DNA from: Symsagittifera roscoffensis
Taxonomy: Eukaryota > Xenacoelomorpha > Acoela > Convolutidae
Length of the DNA: 64,000 nucleotides
Direction of reading: 5' to 3'
Assembly (NCBI RefSeq): GCF_963678635.1
Contig: NC_087063.1
Location: forward strand, 63,533,290 to 63,597,289
Both the position numbers and the translations under genes were made by a program. The notes under the pieces are model-generated. The model searched no databases. It worked only from the letters and a program-made list of their open reading frames with translations, and was not told the DNA's origin. This document shows positions 54,574 to 63,392 of the stretch, piece by piece. How positions within the stretch are numbered: the stretch's first letter is position 1; every line of letters begins with the position of its first letter.

Positions 54574-57500
54574 ACGCGGTAACGATTAAAGATGCGTACC
54601 CGATACCACGAATAGACGAGAGCCTATCCAAACTTGGTGATGCAAAGTTCTTCACCACATTGGACTTGGGTTCTGCCTTCTGGCAGGTTCCTCTGCGAAA
54701 GAAGGACAGGGAGAAAACCGGATTCGCGTGCGAATTGGGGTTGTACCAGTGGAAGAGGATGCCCTTCGGCTTGTGCAATGCAACAGCAACCTTTCAAAGG
54801 CTGATGGCTCAGGCTTTGACAGGAGTGACCAAAAAGTACGGGAATCTCTTGATGTGCTACGTGGATGACGTAGTCATAGCGACACCAACCCTGGAGGATC
54901 ACATTGATCGACTCGATGAGGTCTTCGGATGTATGAAAAGAGCAGGCTTGAAATGCAAACCATCGAAATGTGAAATCCTTAGGGATTCGATCAAGTACCT
55001 GGGAAGAATGGTGGACCGGCATGGTGTGAGGCCAGATCCAGAAGCAGTAGAGGCTGTGCTGACATGGAAAGCTCCTAGAACGGACACACAGCTCATGAGC
55101 TTCCTAGGGTTTGCCAATTACTACCGAGAATTCATAAAAGGATACGCGGACAAGGTGTACCCGATGCAGAAGCTGATGCGCAACAAAGGGAAAAAGTTCG
55201 AATGGAACGATGAGGCACAAGTTGCTTTCGAGAACATAAAGCGGGAACTGTGCGAAGCGCCAGTGCTGGGCATGCCTACAGAAAAGGGCATGTATGTTCT
55301 TGACACAGACGCATCGGTGGTGGCCATCTCAGGAATATTGCATCAAGAGCAAGAATGGAACGGAAGAACAGTCCTCCGTCCCATTGCATACGGCAGCAAG
55401 GTCTTGAGTGACACAGAGATGAAATATGGCGCACCGAAAGCAGAAATGTTTGCAGTAGTCACCTTCGTGGAAAAGTACCGTGCATACTTGGGGAGCGCTC
55501 CCTTCAAGTTACGCGTGGACAACAGAGCGTTATCCTGGTTGAAGACCTACTCGATGGATCAGAGTTATATTGGTAGATGGATAGTAAGACTGGATGGCTA
55601 CCAAATGATAATCGAACACAGGATGCGTGATAAACATCAGAATGCTGACAGTCTCAGCAAGAAAACTGAGTTCTATGAAAGATTGGAGCAGAAGCAGGCC
55701 AATCAGGCGGAAGTAAAGGAGGGATTCTCGTTTCTGGACAAAGAAACTTATGAAGCGCTTCCCTTAACGAGATGGTTGGATAAGTCTGGACATCCAATTC
55801 CAGGGCATCCTGAGTTACCTGTAGAGAAAGCAGCCGAGATAAAGATCCTGTCCAAGGAGGATCCGGTCCCCTTGGATTTGTTGCTGCGCTCGAACCTGGT
55901 CCAGCAAGAACTCTCTCGCATGAATATAAACAGCCTCTCATTATTGGATAAAACGGTGCAAGTCACACCACAAGTGATGCGGATACTGGGTGGATTGTTA
56001 GAAAGAGAAGTGACCAGAGATGACCCCGAGTGGACAGCAGCAGTGGCATCGCTAACAGTCAGTGAGAAAGTGAAGATCATGCCGTCCAGACAACAGCACG
56101 AAGAGAACAAGAGGGATTGTAGGACAATAGTTCAGCAACTAGTATCCTCAATACCCCAGGAGATTTTAACCAGTACTTCTTACGGACAGAAAGGACGGGA
56201 GAGCGGCAAGCAAAAGAAAACTGTCACCTTTGTAGACCGGGAAAAAGAGGGTGAAGAGGTAGAACAAAATCTGCTGCAAGACTATTTGTCCGGGGAGAAG
56301 GATGAGGAGAAAAACCAGCGATCACAAGATCAACACCCGGGACAAGGAAATTTGTCCGGGGAGTCCGAGATAGACGAGAAAATTCCTGAGGAGAAACAGG
56401 ACCTAGAGAACAAAGTTTTGTCCGGGGAGTTCAGATGGATGCGAAGGAAATACGGACATGATCTGGAGGAGCGTGCAGTCTCCAGCACAATACCTTCGAC
56501 GGATGATAAGTCAGAAAGCTCGAGAATGAACACCTATTCAGACAGGGATTCGACCTCGGGATCAGAACTGTCAGAACTGGCGATACACACGCTACTAGTG
56601 GAAACTCGGGCGAGAAACCTGGACAGAGAGGTGTACCAGGATCCTGACAGTGATCGCTACCTAATACCAAGCGAAAGAGTCTTTGACAACGCAGCGGATG
56701 ACTTAGAAACGATAGCGGTATCGAAACGTTCGATAAGCCTGTTGCCGCAGAAAGAGGTAGTCAGGACTGATCTTCAGCCGTTTCAACAAGAAACACAACC
56801 GTTGGCGAAGATTTGGTGCGTTAAGATGGAAGAAGACACACATCAGCCCAACGAGCTGAACAGTCAGATGAGAGTCATGAAGACGTACTTGAAGGCGAGA
56901 TACAGACTCTCGGACCTTCTAAGGGCGCAGAGAAATGATCGCATGACAAGAAACCTAAAAAGGTGGATAGAAAACGGTGCACCTGACAAAGGTGACCTGG
57001 AAGAAGACAGCTATAGGATCCTGAGACAATACTTCATGCAGAAGGAGGGGAGATTATATCTGAACAAGGACGGGATCGTGGCTTGCAGGAGAAGAGAAGA
57101 AGACAAGGTCTTATACAAATATAACGCGATAGTGTTGCCGCAACTCTATCAGACAGAACTATTATTCAGGTCGCATGATCAGATGGGCCATCAAGGGATC
57201 GACAAAGTGTATCAGAGGATCCTGAAGCGCTTTGAGTGGCCTGGGATGAAAAAGGCATGCGAGAAATGGGTGACAGCATGTCTGTCATGCCAACAGGTCA
57301 AGGATCCTAGGAAGTTGCGATTTCCTTTACAATCAATTGAGTCGTCTGAATTCAACGAGGTGGTGCAGATAGATCACCAGAAGATATGCATGACAGACAG
57401 CGGTTACAACCAAGTCTTGGTCATGATAGATCACTTCACGAAGTATGCAGAGGCCGTGCCCTGCATAACTGCCTCGGCGGAAGAGACATGCGACCACCTG

Positions 57501-59528
57501 ATCAATACGTGGATAGCAAGACACGGATGTCCAATGACGTTTCAATCGGACAATGGAACGGCTTTCGTAGGCGAGCTTACGAAAGAGCTTATGAGACGGT
57601 CACAAGTCGCTCAGGCTCACTCCACGACATACCACCCTCAGACGAATGGCTTAGTAGAAAGACAGAATAGGACGTTAGTGTCGATGCTGAGGGTATATTG
57701 TTCCAGGTACATGACCGATTGGGACAGATACCTTCCACAGGTGATGGGAGCTTATAATAGCACGCAACACTCCACCACTGGGGTCAGTCCACACATGATG
57801 CTGACGGGACACGAGAAGTCTTTACCCTTGACATTCTTCTACCCAGAGTATGAGGGAGAGAAAACGTCCCCACAGGTCTACGTGAGGGATGTGATCAAAC
57901 GCCAACAGGAGTTGAACGATTTGTGTAGACGAAACACTCAGCAGGCACAGGCAAGGCAGAGGAAAAGATTCGACAAGAAAGCAGCTGGTGCAAAGGCTTA
58001 CTCGGTGGGAGACTACGTATGGGTATTTCAGAACGTTATACCACCGAAAGGAACAAAAAAGCTTCTAAAAAAGTGGAGGGGACCCTTCATGATTACAGAG
58101 GTGCACCAAGAGGGACGTTTTTATAGACTGAGTACTGGCCGAGCCGCCCACTACGAGAACATCAAGCCACACAATCCATCGACAGAAGACTGGTGTATAC
58201 CTGCAGACATGGAAGAGGGGGATTATCTAATGATGAACCCTGCTTGTGAGATCAATGAAAAAGGCACCAGGGAGAAGAACGATGGAAACGAAGTCGTAGA
58301 GGAAGGCATGGATACACCATTGGACCTGGATCCCAACGAACAGATCGAAGCAGACGATGAAACCTTGCCCTACGCAGAGGAAGATTGGCTGGATTCCGAA
58401 CAGACAGAGGTTCCCAAGAACATGGAACCAGATCTTCCGTTCACGATGCAGACTCGTCAGAAAGACGGGACGAGACTAAGAAAGAAATACAATCCTTACG
58501 GTGACGACTTTGTAGTGGATAGGATAGATCTAAAGAAAATAGTGGAGGAAGTAGTGGGTTTAGAGGAAATAACAGTGTCACAGGACATTGACATAGTCGA
58601 TGATCACAACGATGAGTGGGTTGACGACTGGTCGAAACCCGAGGTGGAGTTCGACGATGAGCAACAGCAGTCAAATGAACAAGACCTGACGAACCTGCGT
58701 GTCTTAGAGTGGCTGAACGAAATGACATCAGACCCTGGAAAGACCAGCGTTACGATTCAAGACGTAGATCGCGAAAGCGCGAAATACATTAAGACCGAAC
58801 GAGATGATCCTTCCTGGGCTGCCCAGGAAGGACAACTTCTCATTCCAGCTTCTAATCTTGACTTAATACCCGGTATGCGATCGACGGGGACGCCGATGGA
58901 TATTTTTGTCCGGGGAGTGGGGGTAGGACTTACCCACACTGAAAACTTGATAATAAAAAAATTGAGAATAGCAAGAGAAACAGGAAACTTAGAAGCAGAA
59001 ACAGGCGAAGAACCTAAGAAACCTGACATAGGGAGGGTAATTGAGTCATATTTTAACTTACCAAATGAATATTCAAGTAACATAATACTAACAGATAGTG
59101 ATTTCATACTCACAAACAGAACATGTGCGGTAGCAATCACCGCAGACATGAGTTTTAGGACGGCGCTAGCGGCAGATTTTAAGAGGGAATATAAAAACGT
59201 GGAATTCCTTTGGAAGCAAAGACCAGGGATAGGGGGCGTAGCAGCCTTACCCCCGGCGGTGTCGCAAATACCGGGAAAGTACTTATGCTTCCTGGTAACG
59301 AGGGCGACAGAGAAGCAACACGTGGAACCAGAAAATCTAGTCTTGTCTTTGACGAGGCTGAGGGACTTCCTTGTGGAAATGGACGTGAAGGAGCTTTCGC
59401 TTCCAGTGTACGATCCAAATAGAGGAAGACTGCATCCTCGGGAATTGTACGCGCTTGTACACGTGATATTCTCTGATACGAACATACAAGTATATCTACA
59501 TAAGAAATATTACTTAAGTATAGGCTGA
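54501..59528 (+). CDS. Pol: RT, RNase H, integrase and macrodomain-like C-terminus
   Basis: The open frame has 1,675 codons (its ATG is in RT and probably not a natural start). RT spans to about residue 230, with FCCDFRYLN and catalytic YVDD at 120-123. RNase H follows, starting VLDTDASVVAISG, with DKHQNADSLSKK near its end. After a spacer, integrase has an HHCC region at about 892-934 and a D958, D1017, E1053 triad spaced 58 and 35, then a GPF motif (KKWRGPFMITEV). An acidic spacer of about 270 residues leads to a region from about 1467 to 1675. That region resembles a TARG1/OARD1-type macrodomain: SSNIILTDSDFIL, ADMSFRTALAADFKREY, GKYLCFLVTR, ENLVLSLTRL and ELSLPVYDPNRG. The tail ends LHKKYYLSIG before TGA. 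Confidence 0.92.
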   Translation: MGLRSSNGEKERGQLRFCCDFRYLNAVTIKDAYPIPRIDESLSKLGDAKFFTTLDLGSAFWQVPLRKKDREKTGFACELGLYQWKRMPFGLCNATATFQRLMAQALTGVTKKYGNLLMCYVDDVVIATPTLEDHIDRLDEVFGCMKRAGLKCKPSKCEILRDSIKYLGRMVDRHGVRPDPEAVEAVLTWKAPRTDTQLMSFLGFANYYREFIKGYADKVYPMQKLMRNKGKKFEWNDEAQVAFENIKRELCEAPVLGMPTEKGMYVLDTDASVVAISGILHQEQEWNGRTVLRPIAYGSKVLSDTEMKYGAPKAEMFAVVTFVEKYRAYLGSAPFKLRVDNRALSWLKTYSMDQSYIGRWIVRLDGYQMIIEHRMRDKHQNADSLSKKTEFYERLEQKQANQAEVKEGFSFLDKETYEALPLTRWLDKSGHPIPGHPELPVEKAAEIKILSKEDPVPLDLLLRSNLVQQELSRMNINSLSLLDKTVQVTPQVMRILGGLLEREVTRDDPEWTAAVASLTVSEKVKIMPSRQQHEENKRDCRTIVQQLVSSIPQEILTSTSYGQKGRESGKQKKTVTFVDREKEGEEVEQNLLQDYLSGEKDEEKNQRSQDQHPGQGNLSGESEIDEKIPEEKQDLENKVLSGEFRWMRRKYGHDLEERAVSSTIPSTDDKSESSRMNTYSDRDSTSGSELSELAIHTLLVETRARNLDREVYQDPDSDRYLIPSERVFDNAADDLETIAVSKRSISLLPQKEVVRTDLQPFQQETQPLAKIWCVKMEEDTHQPNELNSQMRVMKTYLKARYRLSDLLRAQRNDRMTRNLKRWIENGAPDKGDLEEDSYRILRQYFMQKEGRLYLNKDGIVACRRREEDKVLYKYNAIVLPQLYQTELLFRSHDQMGHQGIDKVYQRILKRFEWPGMKKACEKWVTACLSCQQVKDPRKLRFPLQSIESSEFNEVVQIDHQKICMTDSGYNQVLVMIDHFTKYAEAVPCITASAEETCDHLINTWIARHGCPMTFQSDNGTAFVGELTKELMRRSQVAQAHSTTYHPQTNGLVERQNRTLVSMLRVYCSRYMTDWDRYLPQVMGAYNSTQHSTTGVSPHMMLTGHEKSLPLTFFYPEYEGEKTSPQVYVRDVIKRQQELNDLCRRNTQQAQARQRKRFDKKAAGAKAYSVGDYVWVFQNVIPPKGTKKLLKKWRGPFMITEVHQEGRFYRLSTGRAAHYENIKPHNPSTEDWCIPADMEEGDYLMMNPACEINEKGTREKNDGNEVVEEGMDTPLDLDPNEQIEADDETLPYAEEDWLDSEQTEVPKNMEPDLPFTMQTRQKDGTRLRKKYNPYGDDFVVDRIDLKKIVEEVVGLEEITVSQDIDIVDDHNDEWVDDWSKPEVEFDDEQQQSNEQDLTNLRVLEWLNEMTSDPGKTSVTIQDVDRESAKYIKTERDDPSWAAQEGQLLIPASNLDLIPGMRSTGTPMDIFVRGVGVGLTHTENLIIKKLRIARETGNLEAETGEEPKKPDIGRVIESYFNLPNEYSSNIILTDSDFILTNRTCAVAITADMSFRTALAADFKREYKNVEFLWKQRPGIGGVAALPPAVSQIPGKYLCFLVTRATEKQHVEPENLVLSLTRLRDFLVEMDVKELSLPVYDPNRGRLHPRELYALVHVIFSDTNIQVYLHKKYYLSIG
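54535..54545 (+). other. Frame break inside RT at a G5 run
   Basis: RT similarity moves from the frame of 49927 to the frame of 54501 at or near GGGGG (54535-54539). The related minus-strand copy reads this exact stretch in one frame. A one-base loss, or a base-call error in the G run, is therefore simpler than programmed frameshifting. No canonical slippery heptamer is in the right frame. Confidence 0.75.
56286..56429 (+). repeat. Three TTGTCCGGGGAG motifs at exact 66-bp spacing
   Basis: The 12-mer occurs at 56286-56297, 56352-56363 and 56418-56429, each encoding Leu-Ser-Gly-Glu, while the DNA between has diverged. The same 12-mer recurs at 58906-58917 in another codon frame. Its last 11 bases recur just before the 3' LTR at 63380-63390. 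Confidence 0.9.
59080..59528 (+). other. Macrodomain-like module of pol (TARG1/OARD1-type)
   Basis: The order of strands and helices matches OARD1: a first strand (IILTDSDFIL), the ADM...AADFK helix block, GGVAAL, the CFLVTR strand, the PENLVLSLTRLRDF helix and ELSLPV strand. The ligand loop then reads YDPNRGRLHP, followed by ELYALVHVIF and IQVYLH. In human TARG1 the catalytic Lys lies before the GEVAVL strand and the catalytic Asp in the IGCGLD loop. By my alignment both are replaced here (Pro/Gly and Gly). Binding without hydrolysis, or an altered ligand, is possible. Fold assignment is by eye. Confidence 0.7.
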
Positions 59529-59925
59529 GTGATGTGCGAGAGGTGCGTTAGGCCAAAGACTAAGTTGTGTGTAATATGTGAGAGGTGCGTGATGTTATGT
59601 TATGTGTTAGGTTATTAAGATCATGGGTAAGTAGGGGTTAGTGACCATGAACAACTAAATGACGATCTTGGGAATAGATCCAAAGTTTGGACTGTCCAAT
59701 CTTAGGTCGAATTCCAAAATTTTAGAAACCAATTGATTTTAATAAATTTTAGGATAAATATCTTTTTATCTGAACTGTCTTTAAGCAAATTTTAACGATG
59801 TATGTTAAGGTGAAATTGACAGGTGTGACATTCGTGATTCCTTTTCTAGATCCTGATTGATCATTTAATTGCTCACTTGAGTCAAAACTTGAAATCGAAT
59901 CAAATTAAATTTGGAAAAGAACAGT
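59529..59925 (+). other. Spacer between pol and ORF3
   Basis: About 400 bp of AT-rich, non-coding sequence. GAGAGGTGCGT is present twice (59538 and 59579). It could hold a splice acceptor or promoter for the downstream ORFs; I could not choose one. Confidence 0.5.
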
Positions 59926-60468
59926 ATGGATAATTTCAACCTGGACGAATTGATGGACCTGGCAGAGGCATATGTAGGACCGATGGTAGATGCGATCTAT
60001 CGTCGGCTGATCGAACGAGACTTCGCTCTGGAGGACCCAGAGGTGGTCATGTTGCTGACCGCCCTGATTAACATCTTGGGGCACGACAACCGTGGGGACC
60101 GCCCCACGGAAGTCCTGTTGATGGCAGCATATGGAGAAAGAGGAGTACTAGACCGCCCGAACATGAGAGTGATGAGGTGGAGAAACGGGGCTCTCTCAGG
60201 GAGTGACTTGGCGAATGAGCCTGGGTTGGGAAGTTCTAGGACTTACCAACCAGGTGAGATGCCAATGCCCTCCAAGCCCAAACCTGGGCTGACGAGAATG
60301 CATCGGGAGATGAACAGCGAGGCGACCTCGTCTGGTTCACCACTGAGAGCAGCTGTGCCACCAAAAGGGGCGAAAGTAACACAGAAGGTTCAGACGAACC
60401 AAACCATACAAGATCTGGACGAGATGAACGATCAGGAGATTCTCAAACAAGGAGTTGAGGCTCACTAA
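59926..60468 (+). CDS. ORF3, unknown 180-residue protein of the retroelement
   Basis: The first ATG in an open frame is at 59926 (an in-frame TTG lies 15 nt upstream). The first 70 residues are acidic and helical (MDNFNLDELMDLAEAYVG, EDPEVVMLLTALINIL). The middle holds VMRWRNGALSG. The C-terminal half is P/S/K-rich and probably disordered. There is no signal peptide, membrane segment or metal cluster. The TAA at 60466-60468 is only 7 nt before the ATG of ORF4, suggesting coupled expression from one transcript. No homology recognised. It was not found in the minus-strand relative. Confidence 0.75.
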   Translation: MDNFNLDELMDLAEAYVGPMVDAIYRRLIERDFALEDPEVVMLLTALINILGHDNRGDRPTEVLLMAAYGERGVLDRPNMRVMRWRNGALSGSDLANEPGLGSSRTYQPGEMPMPSKPKPGLTRMHREMNSEATSSGSPLRAAVPPKGAKVTQKVQTNQTIQDLDEMNDQEILKQGVEAH

Positions 60469-60475
60469 AGAATCT

Positions 60476-62569
60476 ATGGGAGCATTGCCAAAATCCAGTG
60501 AATACTGTGGACCGATCAAGAAGAAGTCATATAGCTATGTGTCCGGGATTATAGGGATAGCATACAATCCTTTCCTGAGTGAAGACATACGTGATTGCTT
60601 CTTTGATTATGAGCAGGCGGTGTTACTAAGATTCTGGACGTCCAGAATTGTGACGACTAAGAGCGTTAACAATCCACAGGCCAAATTGGGATTGGTCTTG
60701 GAAGAAGAGGTGACTGCACCTTCAGTACCAAAATCCGACAAGAGAGTGGAATTTGGGTTGGGATTCTCAGATGAATTACTGAGAACGAGCTTGATGGCAG
60801 TGTGGGAATTGATGAAGCCATCGTGGTGTCCTAGTCCCAACGCTGACTCAATATTACGGGCGACACAGGACATACAGAGGGAACTGAATGCGGACTGTAA
60901 CCTGCGTGACCTCAACATCATATATAATGTGATGATAACAGCCTCTAAGAGCAACGGAGAAGATAGAGTGGAGTTGCCTGGCTGGGGACCAGAAGACTGG
61001 GTCAAACCTGGTAGCTGTCTGGCGGAAGTCTGTGGACTAGAGGGTCACGTTTGTGGAAGTCTAGACTGTGTGAAAACCCTGGAGAAACAACACAAGCAGT
61101 TGACGGTATTGTTTGGAAATGTAGTGATGAAAGCAAGAACGGAAACGGAACTGATAGCAGATTGCCATGGAGGAACCGATGTGAATCTAGTGACAGCACT
61201 AGGATTCTACAGCATGTTTGGTTCTTTAGAGTCACTATTGAATCTAGAACAGAAACATGAGATGGTCACAGCCATCAGCGTAGAAGTATTCCCAGGAGTT
61301 CTGCAGACTGAGCAGAAGTATATAGGAAAATGGAGGGAAGCAATCGAAACGGAGATGAACATCAGACACAGCGAAACTTATTGTAGACCATCAGGAGCAC
61401 GATATTTGGTGGGTTCAACGTTGGCTCCAATGTGCAAGAGCAGATATCCTGTACATTTCGTAGCTGTAGACGTGAAGAGTACAAGAACGATTGTGGATCA
61501 AGCCTTCTCAGTGCCGAAGTGTGTGAGGTTAGCGAGGATGTCTGAAAAGTCTTACGAGTTACTATGTAAGATGTTCTCAGCAATTCCAGAGAGAACCAAA
61601 GAAGAGTTGGAGTCAATACTAGGAAAGAAGTTCATGGGATATGTGAGCGGGAACTTCAGTGACTTTGAAAAACAGAAACAGAGAGGATCAACTGTCACAG
61701 ATTACAATGCAGTAGATGAAAATGATGAAATCCACCGAGTGATGATGGAAGTGGAACCATTGCTGGAAGCTTCGGGAAAACGTAATTGGAGGAGCATCAT
61801 GTTGACGCATGATGAGTTTCCTTGCCACTGCTTGCTGCAGACCTGGTGGTATCCCAAGCGTAGTAATCTGATGTTGATCTGGGACTCTGGAGAGCTGCTC
61901 TCCATGGGTTTACCAGATTCATCACAGCCCATAACAATAGTGATAGTGGGAGTTATGATGGCGATACGATGGCTGGAAGCTCATGTGAGAGAAAATAATA
62001 GACAGGAGGCACCGACGAGAGAACAATTGCAGAAATTAGATTGTCTAAAAGATTTAGATCTTTTTGAGACAATGTGCAAAGTTCTAAACATTCCGATGGA
62101 AGTGAAGAAGATATGGGCAAGAAAACGATTGATGCCATGGTTCAGAGCTAACATGACTGCATGGTTGTACGAGTATGCGAAAAAGCATATGTCGAAACAT
62201 GGCAGAGTGTACAGTGAATATCAGCTGGACATTGGGGCAGGAGCTTTCAAGCGAGCTTTCGTGACCCATCGGAATGCAGTGACCACCGCTGTGAAAAGAA
62301 TTTCCAGGACGAGCGAGCGTAGTGGAAATGAGAAGGCAGAGATGCTGAAAGAAGATTTGGAGAGAAACGTGACGTTGTGTCTCCACAACAGCTTCTGTAG
62401 AAACAGAGAATCAAACGTGGATCCCCTACCTTGCTGTAAACAGAGGGTGGAAGAGCAGAAGTGTTGGAGGACGGCTTCCAACAGCGTCAGGATAGTCAAT
62501 GACGTGCTACAAGACACGGAGACCGAGAGTGCAGAGTCAGCGTCACAGGAGGAGGAAATGGAGCATTGA
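60476..62569 (+). CDS. ORF4, unknown 697-residue protein of the retroelement
   Basis: The ATG at 60476 starts MGALPKSSEYCGPIKKKSYS; an in-frame TTG at 60455 would overlap ORF3 by 14 nt. The protein has no N-terminal signal peptide. One short hydrophobic run near residues 480-495 (ITIVIVGVMMAIRWL) lies inside the protein. It is Cys-rich in two places (CLAEVCGLEGHVCGSLDC near 180-200, and a C-terminal cluster with PLPCCKQ). The end is acidic (SAESASQEEEMEH). It occupies the env position, but lacks the leader peptide, furin-like site and terminal anchor expected of an envelope glycoprotein. I do not recognise it. Its 2.1-kb frame is intact, so it was under selection or is recent. Confidence 0.75.
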   Translation: MGALPKSSEYCGPIKKKSYSYVSGIIGIAYNPFLSEDIRDCFFDYEQAVLLRFWTSRIVTTKSVNNPQAKLGLVLEEEVTAPSVPKSDKRVEFGLGFSDELLRTSLMAVWELMKPSWCPSPNADSILRATQDIQRELNADCNLRDLNIIYNVMITASKSNGEDRVELPGWGPEDWVKPGSCLAEVCGLEGHVCGSLDCVKTLEKQHKQLTVLFGNVVMKARTETELIADCHGGTDVNLVTALGFYSMFGSLESLLNLEQKHEMVTAISVEVFPGVLQTEQKYIGKWREAIETEMNIRHSETYCRPSGARYLVGSTLAPMCKSRYPVHFVAVDVKSTRTIVDQAFSVPKCVRLARMSEKSYELLCKMFSAIPERTKEELESILGKKFMGYVSGNFSDFEKQKQRGSTVTDYNAVDENDEIHRVMMEVEPLLEASGKRNWRSIMLTHDEFPCHCLLQTWWYPKRSNLMLIWDSGELLSMGLPDSSQPITIVIVGVMMAIRWLEAHVRENNRQEAPTREQLQKLDCLKDLDLFETMCKVLNIPMEVKKIWARKRLMPWFRANMTAWLYEYAKKHMSKHGRVYSEYQLDIGAGAFKRAFVTHRNAVTTAVKRISRTSERSGNEKAEMLKEDLERNVTLCLHNSFCRNRESNVDPLPCCKQRVEEQKCWRTASNSVRIVNDVLQDTETESAESASQEEEMEH

Positions 62570-63379
62570 TGAATGGTCGAGAAAACAAGAGGCAAAAAGA
62601 AAGAAAATTAGAAGAATTTAGAAGTTTTAGAACTTCTAAACGACGAAAAAAGAAGAGAACAAAGGGATGATGAAGAAAAGTTAAAACTCAGAATTGTTTT
62701 ATGTGTGTGAAAAACTCAAGTGAGAAACCAAGCAACCAAGTTGTAATTGAAAACTGAAACATTTTGCATCTTGAAACTGAAACATTTTGCAACTGAAAAT
62801 TTGCATTTTGGTTTTAGTTGAAGTGGCTTTAGAGACACTCACTTATTATTTATTTAGAAAGGCTTGAGGGAAGAGTATATTTAAATATTCCAGCCTGCAT
62901 GATTGTTTTTAATCACTTAGGAAGACTGATCACTTTGTGGTGACATGAAAAACTTGAGTAACTTCTTGAGGAGGGAGGTTGTTGCATTGTTCTTTCTAAC
63001 CACAAGGTCTCTTGGTTTTAATATTCAGGACAATAAACAAGCAAGATTTCCGAAGGGAAGGAGCATAGTAGGATAATTTTAGCTTGTTGGTTGGCAGGAC
63101 TGTCCTGCAAGCCAACACCTTTTAAATCTAGGTGAAAAAGTTTCAATCGGGACATTGACACTGGAAGTCAGAAAATATGTTTTATCTTAAGTCATATCCT
63201 CAATGTGCAGATTAATGAAAGAATTTGAAGGCTATAGTGATGTAGTATGATGCCATTTATATTCTGCAGTGAGTCGATGTGACGTAGGTAAAAGTAATTT
63301 CGTGCATTTTGTAAATTCTGTTCGATGACACTGTAACCATTTAGAACATTGCGCGATGCAATGAGGACATTGACCGGAC
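62570..63379 (+). other. 3' untranslated region of the young element
   Basis: About 800 bp without a convincing frame. GAAACTGAAACATTTTGCA is present twice (about 62751 and 62776). Confidence 0.6.
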
Positions 63380-63392
63380 TGTCCGGGGAGTA
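63380..63392 (+). promoter_or_regulatory. Candidate polypurine tract
   Basis: TGTCCGGGGAGTA directly precedes the 3' LTR start at 63393. GGGGAG is a short purine run in the right place to prime plus-strand synthesis. The same core recurs inside pol. Confidence 0.6.

Noticed and set aside
60476-62569. ORF4 as an envelope glycoprotein, because of its position.
   Set aside because: No signal peptide, no C-terminal anchor and no cleavage motif were seen. The one hydrophobic stretch is internal and short.
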